Origin: Candidatus Providencia siddallii
Lineage (GTDB): Bacteria > Pseudomonadota > Gammaproteobacteria > Enterobacterales > Enterobacteriaceae
Direction of reading: 5' to 3'
DNA: 64,000 bases
Assembly: GCF_964026685.1 (NCBI RefSeq)
Contig: NZ_OZ034688.1
Coordinates: forward strand, 620,001-684,000
Position numbers and translations under genes: made by a program. Below the pieces are notes generated by a model. The model had not been told where the DNA came from. It worked only from the letters and a program-made list of their open reading frames with translations, and ran no database searches. Shown piece after piece: positions 1 to 10,106 of this stretch (positions are counted from its first letter, which is position 1; each line of letters begins with the position of its first letter).

Positions 1-60
1 AATAAACATACTATTCGCGATGTTATTTTTTTTCCAATTTTACGTAACATAAAACTTTAA
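1..60 (+). CDS. lysS: lysyl-tRNA synthetase, C-terminal end (partial)
   Basis: Only the last 19 codons and a TAA stop lie in the window. The peptide NKHTIRDVIFFPILRNIKL matches the extreme C-terminus of enterobacterial class II LysRS, where the HTIRDVI-FP segment is part of motif 3 around the ATP site. LysRS charges tRNA-Lys in the cytoplasm. In Enterobacterales lysS normally follows prfB, the gene for release factor 2 that reads UGA. The bases just outside the window are therefore the place to look for prfB or its remains, which matters for the UGA reassignment seen here. Confidence 0.8.
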   Translation, partial: NKHTIRDVIFFPILRNIKL

Positions 61-562
61 TAAATCATATTAAAAATAATTTACTATTAATTTTTTTTAA
101 AAAAATACAACTAATTTTTTATTAAATTTATATTTAATAATTAAAAAAAACAATTATAGTTTTAACAATAAAACAAAAAAATAACAAAATATAATAAAAT
201 AATATTTTATTTAATATTTTTAATTAAAATATTTTAAAAATAATATAATTATTTTAAAGATAATTTTATTTTTTCTTTTATTTTATAAGCAAATAATTTT
301 ATAATTATGTTTACAAAAATTATTTTTTCTATATTACAACTAATATATTATATTTTTATTTAAAAATACACTTTTAATGATATATATTATTTTATAAATA
401 TAAAAAAATTTTCCGAAAGCTTTAAAAAGATAATACATCTTATATATATTATTTTAATTTATATAATACAATTTTTTTAAAATAATTTTAAAAAATAAAA
501 AAACAAAACATCTATAAATATACTAAAATATATAAAAATGATTTTATCATATAAAATATTTT
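61..562. other. Gene-free AT-rich spacer
   Basis: About 500 bases made almost wholly of A and T runs. I see no open frame with a recognisable protein, no tRNA and no convincing promoter. It is probably eroded sequence between lysS and the cation transporter gene. Confidence 0.6.
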
Positions 563-1492
563 ATGAACAATTATAAAATTAACAAAAAAAAATATTATTT
601 TAAAAAAAATAAAAATAAATTTAAAATAATTAAAAACTGTATTTTAATTAGCAGCATAACAAATATAATTTTGTCTGTTCTTCAAATTTTTATTGGTATT
701 TTTTCACATTCTTCAAATTTAATTGCAGATAGCATACATACATTATCAGACTTAATTATTGATTTAATAATATTAATCACTAATAAAAAAAGTCAAAAAA
801 AACCAGATCAAGAACACCCTTATGGACATTTACGTTATGAAAACAGAACTTCATTAATTTTAGGTATATTTTTATTAATTATTGGAATATGGATGGAATA
901 CTCTGCTATACAAAAAATATTAAATCCAAATTTTTTTCACGAAATTCATATAATAGCTTTATTTACTGCTTTTATATCAGTTCTTATAAAAGAAATATTA
1001 TCTCGTTATATAATTTATATAGCAAATAAAATTAACTCAAAAATGTTAATTACTAATGCGTGGCATATACGTTTAGATGCCATATCTTCATTTATTGTAG
1101 CAATAGGAATAACTGGAAATTTATTAGGATTTTATATCCTTGATCCAATTGCATTATTAATTATCGGGATATTTATTATTCATATTGGATTTAAATTTAG
1201 TAATCAATCTATGCAAGATTTAATAGATAAAGGAGCTGATAAAAATACTTTACAAAAAATTTATGATATTTTAAATAAAATAAAAGAATTAAAAGGTTAT
1301 CACGATCTAAAAACACGTAAATCTGGAGATTTTTATTTAATTGATATACATTTAGAATTAGATGGAAATCTAACAATAACTCAAGGGCACAAAATAGCTA
1401 CAAATGTAAAAAAAAAACTTATGGAAAATTCATTTATAATAAATGTAATGATACACATAGATCCTTATAAAAAAAATTTTTATATATATTAA
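563..1492 (+). CDS. Cation diffusion facilitator (CDF) family metal efflux transporter
   Basis: A 309-residue inner-membrane protein of the CDF family, which exports divalent metals such as Zn, Fe or Mn by proton antiport. After a Lys/Asn-rich start the hydrophobic segments begin near residue 25. The metal-site motif HTLSD lies in the second helix, HPYGH in the following loop and HIRLD in the fifth helix. The C-terminal cytoplasmic domain, with GYHDLKTRKSG and a late HIDP, is present, so length and layout are normal. The HPYGH motif differs from E. coli FieF, so I give no symbol and cannot name the metal. No clear ribosome binding site precedes the ATG. It faces the tmRNA gene tail to tail. 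Confidence 0.85.
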   Translation: MNNYKINKKKYYFKKNKNKFKIIKNCILISSITNIILSVLQIFIGIFSHSSNLIADSIHTLSDLIIDLIILITNKKSQKKPDQEHPYGHLRYENRTSLILGIFLLIIGIWMEYSAIQKILNPNFFHEIHIIALFTAFISVLIKEILSRYIIYIANKINSKMLITNAWHIRLDAISSFIVAIGITGNLLGFYILDPIALLIIGIFIIHIGFKFSNQSMQDLIDKGADKNTLQKIYDILNKIKELKGYHDLKTRKSGDFYLIDIHLELDGNLTITQGHKIATNVKKKLMENSFIINVMIHIDPYKKNFYIY

Positions 1493-1716
1493 ATTAGTAT
1501 TTTTATAAATTTTATATAAAATACATATAATTAATTTAAAATTAATAATTAATGTTTTATTTATATACATAAAATTTAAAAAAAATAACAAAAAAAATAA
1601 AATAATATAAATAAATTATTTTATTTTTTTAATAAAATTAAATATAATTTTTTTTAATTATAAAAACTTAACTTATATAAAAACAGATTAATATAAAACA
1701 CTTAAAATTTTCATAC

Positions 1717-1750
1717 GTTTAAAATTTTAAACAACATGATTATTTAATCA
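1717..1750 (-). terminator. Possible ssrA transcript end: two inverted repeats
   Basis: Just past the 3' end of the tmRNA is an inverted repeat ATGATTA-TT-TAATCAT (1736-1751). It is followed by the perfect 16-base palindrome GTTTAAAATTTTAAAC (1717-1732). There is no classical run of U after either, so termination here is an inference from position. Confidence 0.35.
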
Positions 1751-2116
1751 TGGAGCTGGCGGGAATTGAACCCGCGTCCGAAATTTTTTAGATCTTTGGC
1801 GCTACATGCTTAGTCTATTAAATAATTTCTTTTTTAGATAAAACAGACATACAACTAAAAAAATATTCTGATTTAATTTTTAACGTTTTAATCTCAGAAG
1901 AAATATCAAACGCAATCTTTTAAATTTTAAACTCTAATATACCTTTATTCTAAAAGAAAAAAATTTTAAGGACAGAGTACTATACAGTGTATTAAGCTGC
2001 TAGTGAATAACTTCTATTATTTGCTACTATTTTTTTACGGCTTTTTAACGAGGCCTACCGTACCTCGACATGCACCTGTAGATTTTATAAATTACGTCAA
2101 ATTCCATATCAGCCCC
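1751..2116 (-). ncRNA. ssrA: Transfer-messenger RNA (tmRNA)
   Basis: One-piece tmRNA that, with SmpB, rescues ribosomes stalled on broken mRNA and tags the peptide for proteolysis. The 5' GGGGCTG pairs with CAGCTCC at the 3' end, followed by discriminator A. CCA is not encoded and must be added. The T-arm segment GGGTTCAA is intact. The resume codon GCA starts the tag reading frame (1992-2024), which codes ANNRSYSLAA then TAA. The E. coli tag is ANDENYALAA: the terminal LAA signal is kept while the middle has drifted. smpB lies directly upstream on the same strand, the usual enterobacterial order. Confidence 0.95.
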
Positions 2117-2126
2117 AAACTTTAAA

Positions 2127-2155
2127 AGTATACTGTATAATTATAAAAATTACAA
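2127..2155 (-). promoter_or_regulatory. Sigma-70 promoter of ssrA
   Basis: On the minus strand TTGTAA (-35, 4 of 6 consensus bases) is followed after exactly 17 bases by TATACT (-10, 5 of 6). The -10 box ends 10 bases before the mature tmRNA 5' end. The -35 box overlaps the smpB stop codon, so tmRNA is transcribed from inside the end of its partner gene. Confidence 0.65.
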
Positions 2156-2611
2156 TCTTTTTTTTAATATACGTTCTTTATTTATTTTCCATTCTCGTTT
2201 TTTCATTTCTAAACGTTTATCATATCTTTTTTTACCTTTTGCTATACCAATTTTTGCTTTACATAATGCATTTTTCCAATATAAAAAAATCACAACAACA
2301 GTATATCCTTTTATATTAATTTTATCATAAATAAATTTCAATTCACGTTTATTTAGAAGTAATTTTCTATTTCGTACAGGATCATTTAACATATAAGAAG
2401 ATGTATTATTTAATGGTGTAAAATTTGAACCAAATAAATAAGCTTCATTATTTTTTAATGAAATATAACTATTATTTATATTAACATTGCCAGTACGTAA
2501 TGCTCTAACTTCCCATCCTTGCAATAATAAACCTGCTTCAATTTCTTTCTCAATAAAATATTCATAATAAACCATTTTGTTTCTAACAATAATTGATAAT
2601 TTTTTTATCAT
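2150..2611 (-). CDS. smpB: SsrA-binding protein SmpB
   Basis: A 153-residue cytoplasmic protein that binds the tRNA-like part of tmRNA and carries it into stalled ribosomes. Segments typical of the family are visible: [18 protein letters not shown] near residues 17-34, the NINNSY stretch, [14 protein letters not shown] and the basic C-terminal tail with [14 protein letters not shown]. Length is close to the 160 residues of E. coli. All Trp codons seen here are TGG. The gene lies directly upstream of ssrA, its RNA partner, and ends inside the ssrA promoter. Confidence 0.95.
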   Translation of the reverse strand: MIKKLSIIVRNKMVYYEYFIEKEIEAGLLLQGWEVRALRTGNVNINNSYISLKNNEAYLFGSNFTPLNNTSSYMLNDPVRNRKLLLNKRELKFIYDKINIKGYTVVVIFLYWKNALCKAKIGIAKGKKRYDKRLEMKKREWKINKERILKKRL

Positions 2612-2700
2612 AATTTATATAATCATTTCACTAAAATTTATAAGTTAAAAATATATAAAATATTTCAAAATAACAAGAAAATTAAATATTTTTATTAATA

Positions 2701-2729
2701 AAAATATCTTATCTATCATAAGATATTTT
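2701..2729 (-). terminator. 12-bp stem-loop between bamE and smpB
   Basis: A perfect stem, AAAATATCTTAT paired with ATAAGATATTTT around a 5-base loop CTATC, sits between bamE and smpB, both read on the minus strand. It could end the bamE transcript. The U tract on either side is poor, so it might instead be an mRNA-stabilising hairpin. Confidence 0.4.
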
Positions 2730-2845
2730 TTATATTTTTAACAATTAAAAAAATTAATTAAAAAATAATATTAAATAGCAATAATCTATAAAAAAATTTT
2801 TTTATAATAAACAAACTTAAATAAAATTATTTTTTTAAAATAAAA

Positions 2846-3259
2846 CTATTCTATTTTTTTAAAATTAATTAAAATTCCTTTTTTGTTAAAATAAAGTATT
2901 AATGACTTTTGTTTTATTAAATTTATACTTAAATTTTGACGAAAAATATAAAACCAAGTTTCTGTACCAAAAGGATCTGTTAGCATTGGATAACCCAAAA
3001 TATAAACTATTTGTTCTTGTGTCATCCCATTTTTAATTTTATTAATATCTTTTTCAGTAAAATAATTACCTTGATAAATATTTTGATTATAAATCAAATT
3101 ATCTAAAATTGAACACTGTGTACACATTGAAAAAATTATTAAATTAACAACTAATAATTTACAAAATAAAAAATATTTATTTTTAAAAAAATTAATATCA
3201 GATAATAATTTACATTGTAAATTTAATTTGAAATAATTTATTTTTTTTATTATTAACAT
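2846..3259 (-). CDS. bamE: Outer-membrane assembly lipoprotein BamE
   Basis: Small lipoprotein of the Bam complex that inserts beta-barrel proteins into the outer membrane. The mature part carries the family signature: QNIYQGNYFTEKDINKIKNG, then MTQEQIVYILGYPMLTDPFG, then TETWFYIFRQ. The signal region ends at SMCTQC-SILD, with the second Cys the likely lipidated residue by comparison with E. coli. The annotated Met gives about 20 more residues before the hydrophobic segment than usual, so the true start may be a later non-ATG codon. This is the only gene in the window ending in TAG. recN, normally between nadK and bamE, is gone. Confidence 0.85.
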   Translation of the reverse strand: MLIIKKINYFKLNLQCKLLSDINFFKNKYFLFCKLLVVNLIIFSMCTQCSILDNLIYNQNIYQGNYFTEKDINKIKNGMTQEQIVYILGYPMLTDPFGTETWFYIFRQNLSINLIKQKSLILYFNKKGILINFKKIE

Positions 3260-3456
3260 AATTTAATCACTTTATAATAAAATCAACATAAAATATAATA
3301 ATAAAATAATGACATTATCATATATATTAGAATTAAAAATTCTATATATTTTATATAAAAATTATTTTATCTGATTTTAATTTAAATATTAATATAAAAT
3401 TATTTTTCATAAAAATAAATAATAAAAAATATATTTTTTATTAAATAATTTTAAAA

Positions 3457-4356
3457 TTAAAAATTTTTTCTTGACCAACCTAATTTTGTATTAAGTGTGT
3501 TAAAGTAATCATATTCTAACGGATGTATTAAATTAAAAAATTTATTACTACGTTTTATTACAACCTCTTCTTCATCTCTTACAGATAAAGTAATTTGAGT
3601 ATCACAACTAATTTTATAATTAATTTTAGAGCTTAAAAATTTTAACCTAATAACACTATCATTATTAATAATTAATGGACGTGATGATAATGTATGCGGG
3701 AACATAGGAAGTAATACAATTGCTTCTAAATCAGGTGTTAAAATTGGACCACCTGCAGATAATGAATATGCAGTTGAACCAGTTGGTGTTGCAACAATTA
3801 ATCCATCAGAACGTTGAGAAAAAGCAAATTTTTCATTAATATATACTTCAAAATCAATCATATCAGCTATTTCACCAGAATGTAAAACAATTTCGTTGAT
3901 TACAATATTTTTAAAAAAATTACGATTTGAATTAATAATTTTTACTTCAAGTAAAAAACGTTTTTCTTCGATATAAAAACCATTTAAAACATAAGAAAGT
4001 TGCTGTAATACATTATTAAAATCAAGATCAGTTAAAAATCCTAATTTTCCACAATTTATACCAATTATTTTAATATTATAATTCGAAAAAAATCTTGCAG
4101 CACTAATCATGCTCCCATCTCCTCCTATTACAATTATTAAATCAGTAAGATTAGCAATTTCAATTAAAGTTCCTGTTATTAAATTTTTTAGTTTTAAATC
4201 ATTAGTTATATTTTTATCTACAATAATATTATATTTGTTTGAAATCAACCATGTATAAACTAATTTAAAAATATCAAAAAATTTAAAATATTTTTTATAT
4301 CCAACAATTCCAATTGTTTTAAATTGTAGTTTTATTTTTTCATTATTTTTTTGCAT
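3457..4356 (-). CDS. nadK: NAD kinase
   Basis: Phosphorylates NAD+ to NADP+ with ATP in the cytoplasm. The 299-residue protein is near the 292 residues of E. coli. The ATP-site motif GGDGS is visible in LIVIGGDGSMISAAR, followed by NCGKLGFLTD. The NAD-binding block TPTGSTAYSLSAGGPI lies near residue 190 and is followed by PMFPHTLSSRPL. With nadB it gives the cell NAD supply and NADP. It is divergent from grpE, as in E. coli; recN has been lost on its other side. Confidence 0.95.
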   Translation of the reverse strand: MQKNNEKIKLQFKTIGIVGYKKYFKFFDIFKLVYTWLISNKYNIIVDKNITNDLKLKNLITGTLIEIANLTDLIIVIGGDGSMISAARFFSNYNIKIIGINCGKLGFLTDLDFNNVLQQLSYVLNGFYIEEKRFLLEVKIINSNRNFFKNIVINEIVLHSGEIADMIDFEVYINEKFAFSQRSDGLIVATPTGSTAYSLSAGGPILTPDLEAIVLLPMFPHTLSSRPLIINNDSVIRLKFLSSKINYKISCDTQITLSVRDEEEVVIKRSNKFFNLIHPLEYDYFNTLNTKLGWSRKNF

Positions 4357-4393
4357 ATATATACACTTTTTAACCTAAAATTATATAAATTCT

Positions 4394-4421
4394 CTTGAAT
4401 CTACATTTTACACCCCCATAA
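4394..4421 (+). promoter_or_regulatory. Heat-shock (sigma-32) promoter of grpE
   Basis: CTTGAA (4394-4399), a 14-base spacer, then CCCCAT (4414-4419) match both halves of the known RpoH promoter consensus. The spacer contains the only C-rich run nearby. A transcript would start about 35-40 bases before the grpE ATG, which has its own GGAGA ribosome binding site at 4456-4460. The match is striking against the AT-rich background and implies that RpoH (sigma-32) is retained. Confidence 0.8.
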
Positions 4422-4465
4422 TAATTTCGCATAATGTGGTTAATATAAAATAAACGGAGATACTC

Positions 4466-5041
4466 ATGAACAATAAAGATAATAGCTTTAATAATGAGCA
4501 AGTTTCTGAAGAAGAAAAATCACAAGATATGCAATTAAACCAAAATACCACCAACCAAGAAACAAATGAAGAAAATTTAAAAAAACGTATTACAGAACTT
4601 GAAGAAGTCTTAGAAAAATCTAAAAAAATAGAACGAGATACTATATTACGCGCACAAGCAGAAGTCGAAAATATAAAACGTCGTACTGAACAATATATTG
4701 AAAAAGCACATAAATTTGCACTTGAAAAGTTTTTAAGTGAATTATTACCAATAATAGATAATTTAGAACGTGCTATAGAATCAATTAATAACAATGATGA
4801 AAAATCAAAAACAACAGAAGGTTTAAATTTAACATTAAAAACTTTTTTAGATATTATAAGTAAATTTGGTATTAAATCGATATCTGAAGAAAATATACCA
4901 TTTAATCCCGAAATACACCAAGCTATATCAATGATAGAATCATCAAAACACAAACCAGGAAACGTTCTAAATATAATGCAAAAAGGATATATACTAAATA
5001 ATAGATTACTAAGACCAGCAATAGTTACTGTCTCTAAATAA
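4466..5041 (+). CDS. grpE: Nucleotide exchange factor GrpE
   Basis: Releases ADP from DnaK to drive the Hsp70 folding cycle. The 191-residue protein (E. coli 197) has an acidic, Gln/Asn-rich start, then a long coiled coil (about residues 35-75) containing [15 protein letters not shown]. The conserved core follows with [16 protein letters not shown]. The C-terminal beta domain has [10 protein letters not shown] and, at the end, [19 protein letters not shown] with a final V-TVSK. Start chosen at ATG preceded by GGAGA. Expression is probably heat-inducible through the sigma-32 promoter just upstream. Confidence 0.95.
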   Translation: MNNKDNSFNNEQVSEEEKSQDMQLNQNTTNQETNEENLKKRITELEEVLEKSKKIERDTILRAQAEVENIKRRTEQYIEKAHKFALEKFLSELLPIIDNLERAIESINNNDEKSKTTEGLNLTLKTFLDIISKFGIKSISEENIPFNPEIHQAISMIESSKHKPGNVLNIMQKGYILNNRLLRPAIVTVSK

Positions 5042-5050
5042 TTTCTAAAA

Positions 5051-5076
5051 AAATGGGATTTATTTAAATCCCATTT
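5051..5076. terminator. Bidirectional terminator between grpE and ung
   Basis: A perfect 12-bp inverted repeat, AAATGGGATTTA and TAAATCCCATTT, lies between the convergent grpE and ung genes. It has A-rich sequence on one side and T-rich on the other, so it can serve both strands. The GGG/CCC core is unusual for this AT-rich genome. Confidence 0.75.
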
Positions 5077-5095
5077 TAATACTATAACATAATTA

Positions 5096-5764
5096 TTACA
5101 AAGTTCAATCTATTGGAGTTCTACCTTGTTTTATTAAAATATCATTAGATTTTAAAAAATGTTTGCATCCAAAAAAACCGTTATAAGCAGAAAAAGGTGA
5201 AGGATGGGAAGCTTTTAATATAAAATGACGATTTGTGTTAATAATTTTATCTTTTTTTTGTGCATATTTCCCCCATAATAAAAATATAACACCAGAAGTA
5301 TATTTACTAATATATAAAATTATTTTATCAGTAAATAAATCCCAACCAATATTTGCATGAGAATTAGGTATACCATGTTCAACTGTTAATATACTATTTA
5401 ATAAAAAAACTCCTTGATAAGCCCATTTAAGTAAATATCCATGATTTGGAATTTGAAAACTCGATATATTTTGTTTTAATTCTTTATAAATATTAATTAA
5501 AGATGGTGGTATTTTAATTCCAGGTTTTACTGAAAAAGAAAGACCATGAGCTTGTCCAAAACCATGATAAGGATCTTGTCCTAAAATAACTATTTTTATA
5601 TCTTTAAGCTCAGTATAAAGAAATACATTAAATATATCATTTTTTGATGGATAAATAATTTTCCCATTTTTTCTTTCTTTTGAAAGATATAATAAAATTG
5701 ATTTAAAATAAAATTGTGTTTTTTCTTTATAAAAGAAATCTGACCAAGTTGCATTATTAAACAT
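5096..5764 (-). CDS. ung: Uracil-DNA glycosylase (ends through a UGA-Trp codon)
   Basis: Removes uracil from DNA at the first step of base-excision repair. The catalytic motif GQDPYHG is near residue 60 and the DNA-binding HPSPFSAYNGF near residue 186; both are intact. In the standard code the frame would stop at the UGA at 5105-5107, after GRTPID. Read as Trp it continues WTL and stops at TAA, giving 222 residues. E. coli Ung has TPIDW at the same place, so this UGA is a Trp codon. Length is close to the E. coli 229. It is one of few DNA repair genes kept in the window. Confidence 0.92.
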
Positions 5765-5987
5765 ATATTTTTTAAAAATAATTATTTTTAAATCTTAAAT
5801 AAATAGTAAATTAATAAATTAATTATTATTAATAAATAAAAAATTAACTTTTATATAAAAAAAATAAAAATTGATCATTTGAATTAATATAAAATAATAT
5901 TTAATAAGTATTATTTTAAAGCAAAATATTCTTAAAAATAAAATTAAATACTAATTATAGTTAATATTATTTTTAAAATATTTATAT

Positions 5988-7586
5988 TTACGGAATTAAA
6001 ATAGTAGGACCAGATATTTTAAACTTTGTTGGATAATCTAAAATATGATGTAATCCACGACTTTCTTTACGATTTAAAGCACATCGTATCATTAATTCAG
6101 AAACTTGTACGAGATTTCTTAAATCTAATAAATTAGATGAAATTTTAAATTCAGAATAATAAAAAAAAATTTTTTGTTTTAGTAGATTAATATGATTCAA
6201 TGCATATTTTAAACTGCTAGTTGTTCTAACAACACCCATATGATCCCACATAATTAATTTTAAATTATTCAAATCATGTTTTATTATATCATCATTAATA
6301 TTTTTCTTTTTGATTTTATAAAAATCTAAAGATTTTTCTATATCAATAATATATTTAGTTGTATTAATAATATTTTCTGATGACGACCAAGCATATACTA
6401 AACACTCTAATAATGAATTAGATGCCATACGATTTGCACCATGAAAACCAGTATAAGCTACTTCACCAATAGCATATAAATTTTCAATATCAGTCATACC
6501 AAACTTATTAACAATAACACCACCACATGTATAGTGTGCAGCTGGAACAACTGGAATACTATCTTTAGTTAAATCCAATCCAAATTCCATTAATTTTTTA
6601 TAAATACCTGGAAAATGTTTTTTTATAAAATCAGATGACTTATGAGTTATATCTAAATACATACAATTAACACCAAGACGATTCATTTCTTTATTCATAG
6701 CTAAAACAACAATATCTCGTGGAGCTAATTCATAGCGACTATCATATTCTTTCATAAAACGAGTTCCATCATATCGTTTTAAATAAGCACCTTCACCTCG
6801 TAATGCTTCTGTTAATAAAAAATTATGAGACTGTTTATGAAACAAACAAGTTGGATGAAATTGATTAAATTCTAAATTTGCAACACGACAACCAGCGCGC
6901 CACGCCATAGCAATACCATCACCAGTTGAAATATCTGGGTTTGTAGAATATTTATATACTTTTGATGCTCCTCCTGTAGCTAATATTAAAATTTTTGATT
7001 TTATTATTTCAACTCGTTTAAATTGTATATTCCATACATAAGTACCAATAACAATACGATTATTTTCTTTTATATATGTTTTTTTTACAATTAAATCTAT
7101 CGCATTAAAAAATTCTTTTACAAAAATATTTTTATGTTTTAAAACAAGATTTATTAATTTTGTCTCAATTTCCTTACCAGTAAAATCTGTGCAATGCAAT
7201 ATTCTACGATGACTATGCCCTCCTTCTTTTGTTAAATGATATTTATTTTTATTTATACTATTATATTCCATATCAAATGATATACCTTGTTCTGCAAGCC
7301 ATTGTATACATTTCTGTGAATTTGAAATAATAAATTCAACTATAGATTTTTCACAAATATCTAAACCAACATTTAAAGTGTCTTTTATATGAGATTCAAT
7401 ACTATCGTTTTCATTAAAAACAGAAGCTATACCACCTTGTGCATAATAAGATGCACATTCATTTATTTTGTTTTTACTAATTAAAATTATTTTATAAAAT
7501 GAAGCTAATCTCAAAGCAGCAGATAACCCCGAAATACCACTTCCAATAATTAATATATCAGTATAATGACATATTGTTTTATTCAT
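5988..7586 (-). CDS. nadB: L-aspartate oxidase
   Basis: FAD enzyme that oxidises L-aspartate to iminoaspartate, the first step of bacterial NAD synthesis before NadA. The 532-residue protein (E. coli 540) begins with the FAD-binding GSGISGLSAAL near residue 15. It has YAQGGIASV, the active-site stretch HRRILHCTDFTG, ATGGASKVY, FNQFHPTCL, EALRGEGA and GANRMASNSLLEC. The C-terminal helical domain is complete. In relatives nadB is followed divergently by rpoE-rseABC and then lepA; those four genes are missing here. Retention suggests the symbiont makes its own NAD. Confidence 0.95.
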   Translation of the reverse strand: MNKTICHYTDILIIGSGISGLSAALRLASFYKIILISKNKINECASYYAQGGIASVFNENDSIESHIKDTLNVGLDICEKSIVEFIISNSQKCIQWLAEQGISFDMEYNSINKNKYHLTKEGGHSHRRILHCTDFTGKEIETKLINLVLKHKNIFVKEFFNAIDLIVKKTYIKENNRIVIGTYVWNIQFKRVEIIKSKILILATGGASKVYKYSTNPDISTGDGIAMAWRAGCRVANLEFNQFHPTCLFHKQSHNFLLTEALRGEGAYLKRYDGTRFMKEYDSRYELAPRDIVVLAMNKEMNRLGVNCMYLDITHKSSDFIKKHFPGIYKKLMEFGLDLTKDSIPVVPAAHYTCGGVIVNKFGMTDIENLYAIGEVAYTGFHGANRMASNSLLECLVYAWSSSENIINTTKYIIDIEKSLDFYKIKKKNINDDIIKHDLNNLKLIMWDHMGVVRTTSSLKYALNHINLLKQKIFFYYSEFKISSNLLDLRNLVQVSELMIRCALNRKESRGLHHILDYPTKFKISGPTILIP

Positions 7587-8282
7587 AAATTAATGTTATT
7601 CAACGTAAAAAATTTTATACTAATTTGTATAAAATAAATAAATATTTGTATATTAATTAAAATTAATTATTGCATAAAAAAAATAATTTTTAAAAAATAA
7701 TCAAATAAAATATTATAATAATGATAAATTTTACATAAAAATAATACACAAAGCAAATTAAATCAATTTTAATATAAAATATCAATTTTAAAATCTATAA
7801 AATATATATTATTTTTTTTAAAAAAAATTTTTTAAAAATATTCAAAAAATATTTTTTTTAAATAAAATAAACATTATTTAAATTACATATATAAAATTCA
7901 CATATATATTTTAAAGAAATAAATATATTAATTTAATGTTAATAATATATAATATATTTAACTTTTATATAACTTAACAAATTATTATTATCTAAATTAA
8001 AAAATAACTAATTTTAAACTTAATATACAAAAAATAATAACTTATGACTATTATATAATTACAATTATAAATAAATTAAAAAATATCAAAAATTATACTT
8101 TTATAATAAATCAAATACATTATAACAAACTATAAAATTTTAATAAATAATATATATAATTTAAAAATAAAAAAATAAACATAATTTTTTGTTTATATAA
8201 TTACATACAAAATAATAAAATTATATTAAACAAATAAAATATTAATCCATTAATTACTTTTTTAGTTTTAAGAAGATATATT
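7587..8282. other. Gene-free spacer at the former rpoE-rseABC site
   Basis: About 700 bases, nearly all A and T, between divergent nadB and lepA. Enterobacteria carry rpoE, rseA, rseB and rseC here (established gene order). I find no trace of the sigma factor or its regulators. Promoters for nadB and lepA must lie here but none stands out. Confidence 0.6.
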
Positions 8283-10085
8283 TTGAATATAAAAAACATA
8301 AGAAATTTCTCTATTATAGCTCATATTGATCACGGAAAAACAACTTTTTCAGATCGAATTATTCAAATTTGTGACGGTTTAACAAAACGAGAAATGAAAA
8401 CACAAATTCTAGATTCTATGGATTTAGAACGTGAACGTGGTATAACAATTAAAGCTCGTAGCGTAACATTAATTTATAAAACATTAAACAACGACTTTTA
8501 TCAATTAAATTTTATAGATACCCCCGGTCATGTAGATTTTTCATATGAAGTATCTCGCTCATTATCTGCATGTGAAGGAGCTCTTTTAATTATAGACGCA
8601 ACACAAGGTGTAGAAGCACAAACCATTGCTAACTGTTACACAGCAATTGAAATGAATATAGAAGTTATACCTGTTATTAATAAAATTGATTTAATATCAG
8701 CAAACCCTAAACGTGTTATTAAAGAAATTGAAGATATTATAGGACTTGATGCACATAATGCTCTTACATGTTCAGCAAAAACTGGATTTGGTATACAAGA
8801 AATTATAGAAGAAATAATAAAAAAAATACCGCCACCAAGTGGAAATAGTAATGCACCATTACAAGCATTAATTATTGATTCATGGTTTGATAATTACCTA
8901 GGTGTTGTATCTCTTGTTCGTATAAAAAATGGAACATTAAAAAAAGGTAATAAAATTAAAGTAATGAGTACTAATCAAATATATAATGTAGATTATTTAG
9001 GTATTTTTACACCAAAACAAATTCATAGAGATATATTAAACTGCGGAGAAGTAGGTTGGTTAATCTGTGGAATCAAAAATATAACAGGAGCACCTGTAGG
9101 AGATACATTAACATGTGCTAATCATCCTGCAAAAGAAATATTACCTGGGTTCAAAAAAATAAAACCACAACTTTACACTGGTCTATTTCCAATTGATTCT
9201 AATAAATATAAATTTTTATTAAATGCACTAAATAAATTAAGTTTAAACGATTCATCTTTATTTTTTGAACCAGAAACCTCAAAATCTTTAGGATTTGGTT
9301 TTCGTTGTGGCTTTCTAGGTATGCTACATATGGAAATTATAAAAGAACGCTTAAAACGTGAATATAAACTCGATCTTATAATAACAGCACCAACAGTAAT
9401 TTATGAAATAATACAAACAAACAATAACATCATATATATAGATAATCCTTCAAAGCTACCTGCCAGTAATTTAATCAAAGAAATAAAAGAACCTATTGCT
9501 GAATGCCATATTTTAACACCAAAAGATTATCTAGGTAATATAATTACAATTTGTTCAGAAAAACGAGGTATTCAAATTAATATGATTTATCATGTAGAAC
9601 AAGTTTCATTGGTATATCATATTCCTATGTCTGAAATTATATTAGACTTTTTTGATCGATTAAAATCAATATCTCGCGGTTATGCATCTTTAGATTTTAC
9701 ATTTAAACATTTTCAAAAATCTGATATAGTACGTATTGATATTGTTATTAACAATGAACGAGTTGATGCTTTATCGTTAATAACTCATAAAACAAACTCA
9801 CATTATCGAGGACAGGAATTAATAAAAAAAATAAAAGATTTTATTCCTCGTCAACAATTTAATATTGCAATAAAAGCTACAATTGGAAATAATATTATAG
9901 CTAGTTCTACAATAAAACAATTACGAAAAAATGTTACAGCAAAATGCTATGGTGGTGATATTACACGCAAAAAAAAATTATTACAAAAACAAAAAAAAGG
10001 AAAAAAACGTATGAAACAAATTGGTAATATTTCTATACCCAAAGAAACTTTTCTTGCAATATTACAAGTTAATAAGAATAATTAA
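8283..10085 (+). CDS. lepA: Elongation factor 4 (LepA GTPase)
   Basis: Ribosome-binding translational GTPase related to EF-G. The 600-residue protein (E. coli 599) has G1 AHIDHGKT near residue 12, DTPGHVDF for G3, and NKIDL for G4. The C-terminal LepA-specific domain ends with [14 protein letters not shown] and [15 protein letters not shown], as in E. coli. The start appears to be TTG, with AAGAAG shortly before it; the E. coli Met aligns with an ATA codon two codons downstream, so no ATG start exists at the conserved position. lepB follows closely, the standard operon. Confidence 0.95.
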   Translation: MNIKNIRNFSIIAHIDHGKTTFSDRIIQICDGLTKREMKTQILDSMDLERERGITIKARSVTLIYKTLNNDFYQLNFIDTPGHVDFSYEVSRSLSACEGALLIIDATQGVEAQTIANCYTAIEMNIEVIPVINKIDLISANPKRVIKEIEDIIGLDAHNALTCSAKTGFGIQEIIEEIIKKIPPPSGNSNAPLQALIIDSWFDNYLGVVSLVRIKNGTLKKGNKIKVMSTNQIYNVDYLGIFTPKQIHRDILNCGEVGWLICGIKNITGAPVGDTLTCANHPAKEILPGFKKIKPQLYTGLFPIDSNKYKFLLNALNKLSLNDSSLFFEPETSKSLGFGFRCGFLGMLHMEIIKERLKREYKLDLIITAPTVIYEIIQTNNNIIYIDNPSKLPASNLIKEIKEPIAECHILTPKDYLGNIITICSEKRGIQINMIYHVEQVSLVYHIPMSEIILDFFDRLKSISRGYASLDFTFKHFQKSDIVRIDIVINNERVDALSLITHKTNSHYRGQELIKKIKDFIPRQQFNIAIKATIGNNIIASSTIKQLRKNVTAKCYGGDITRKKKLLQKQKKGKKRMKQIGNISIPKETFLAILQVNKNN

Positions 10086-10106
10086 TCAACTATATGGAGT
10101 AAGAAA

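Noticed and set aside
7587-8282. A CRISPR array or tandem repeats in the large A/T gaps
   Set aside because: The repeats are short, irregular A/T runs with no constant spacer length; composition explains them.
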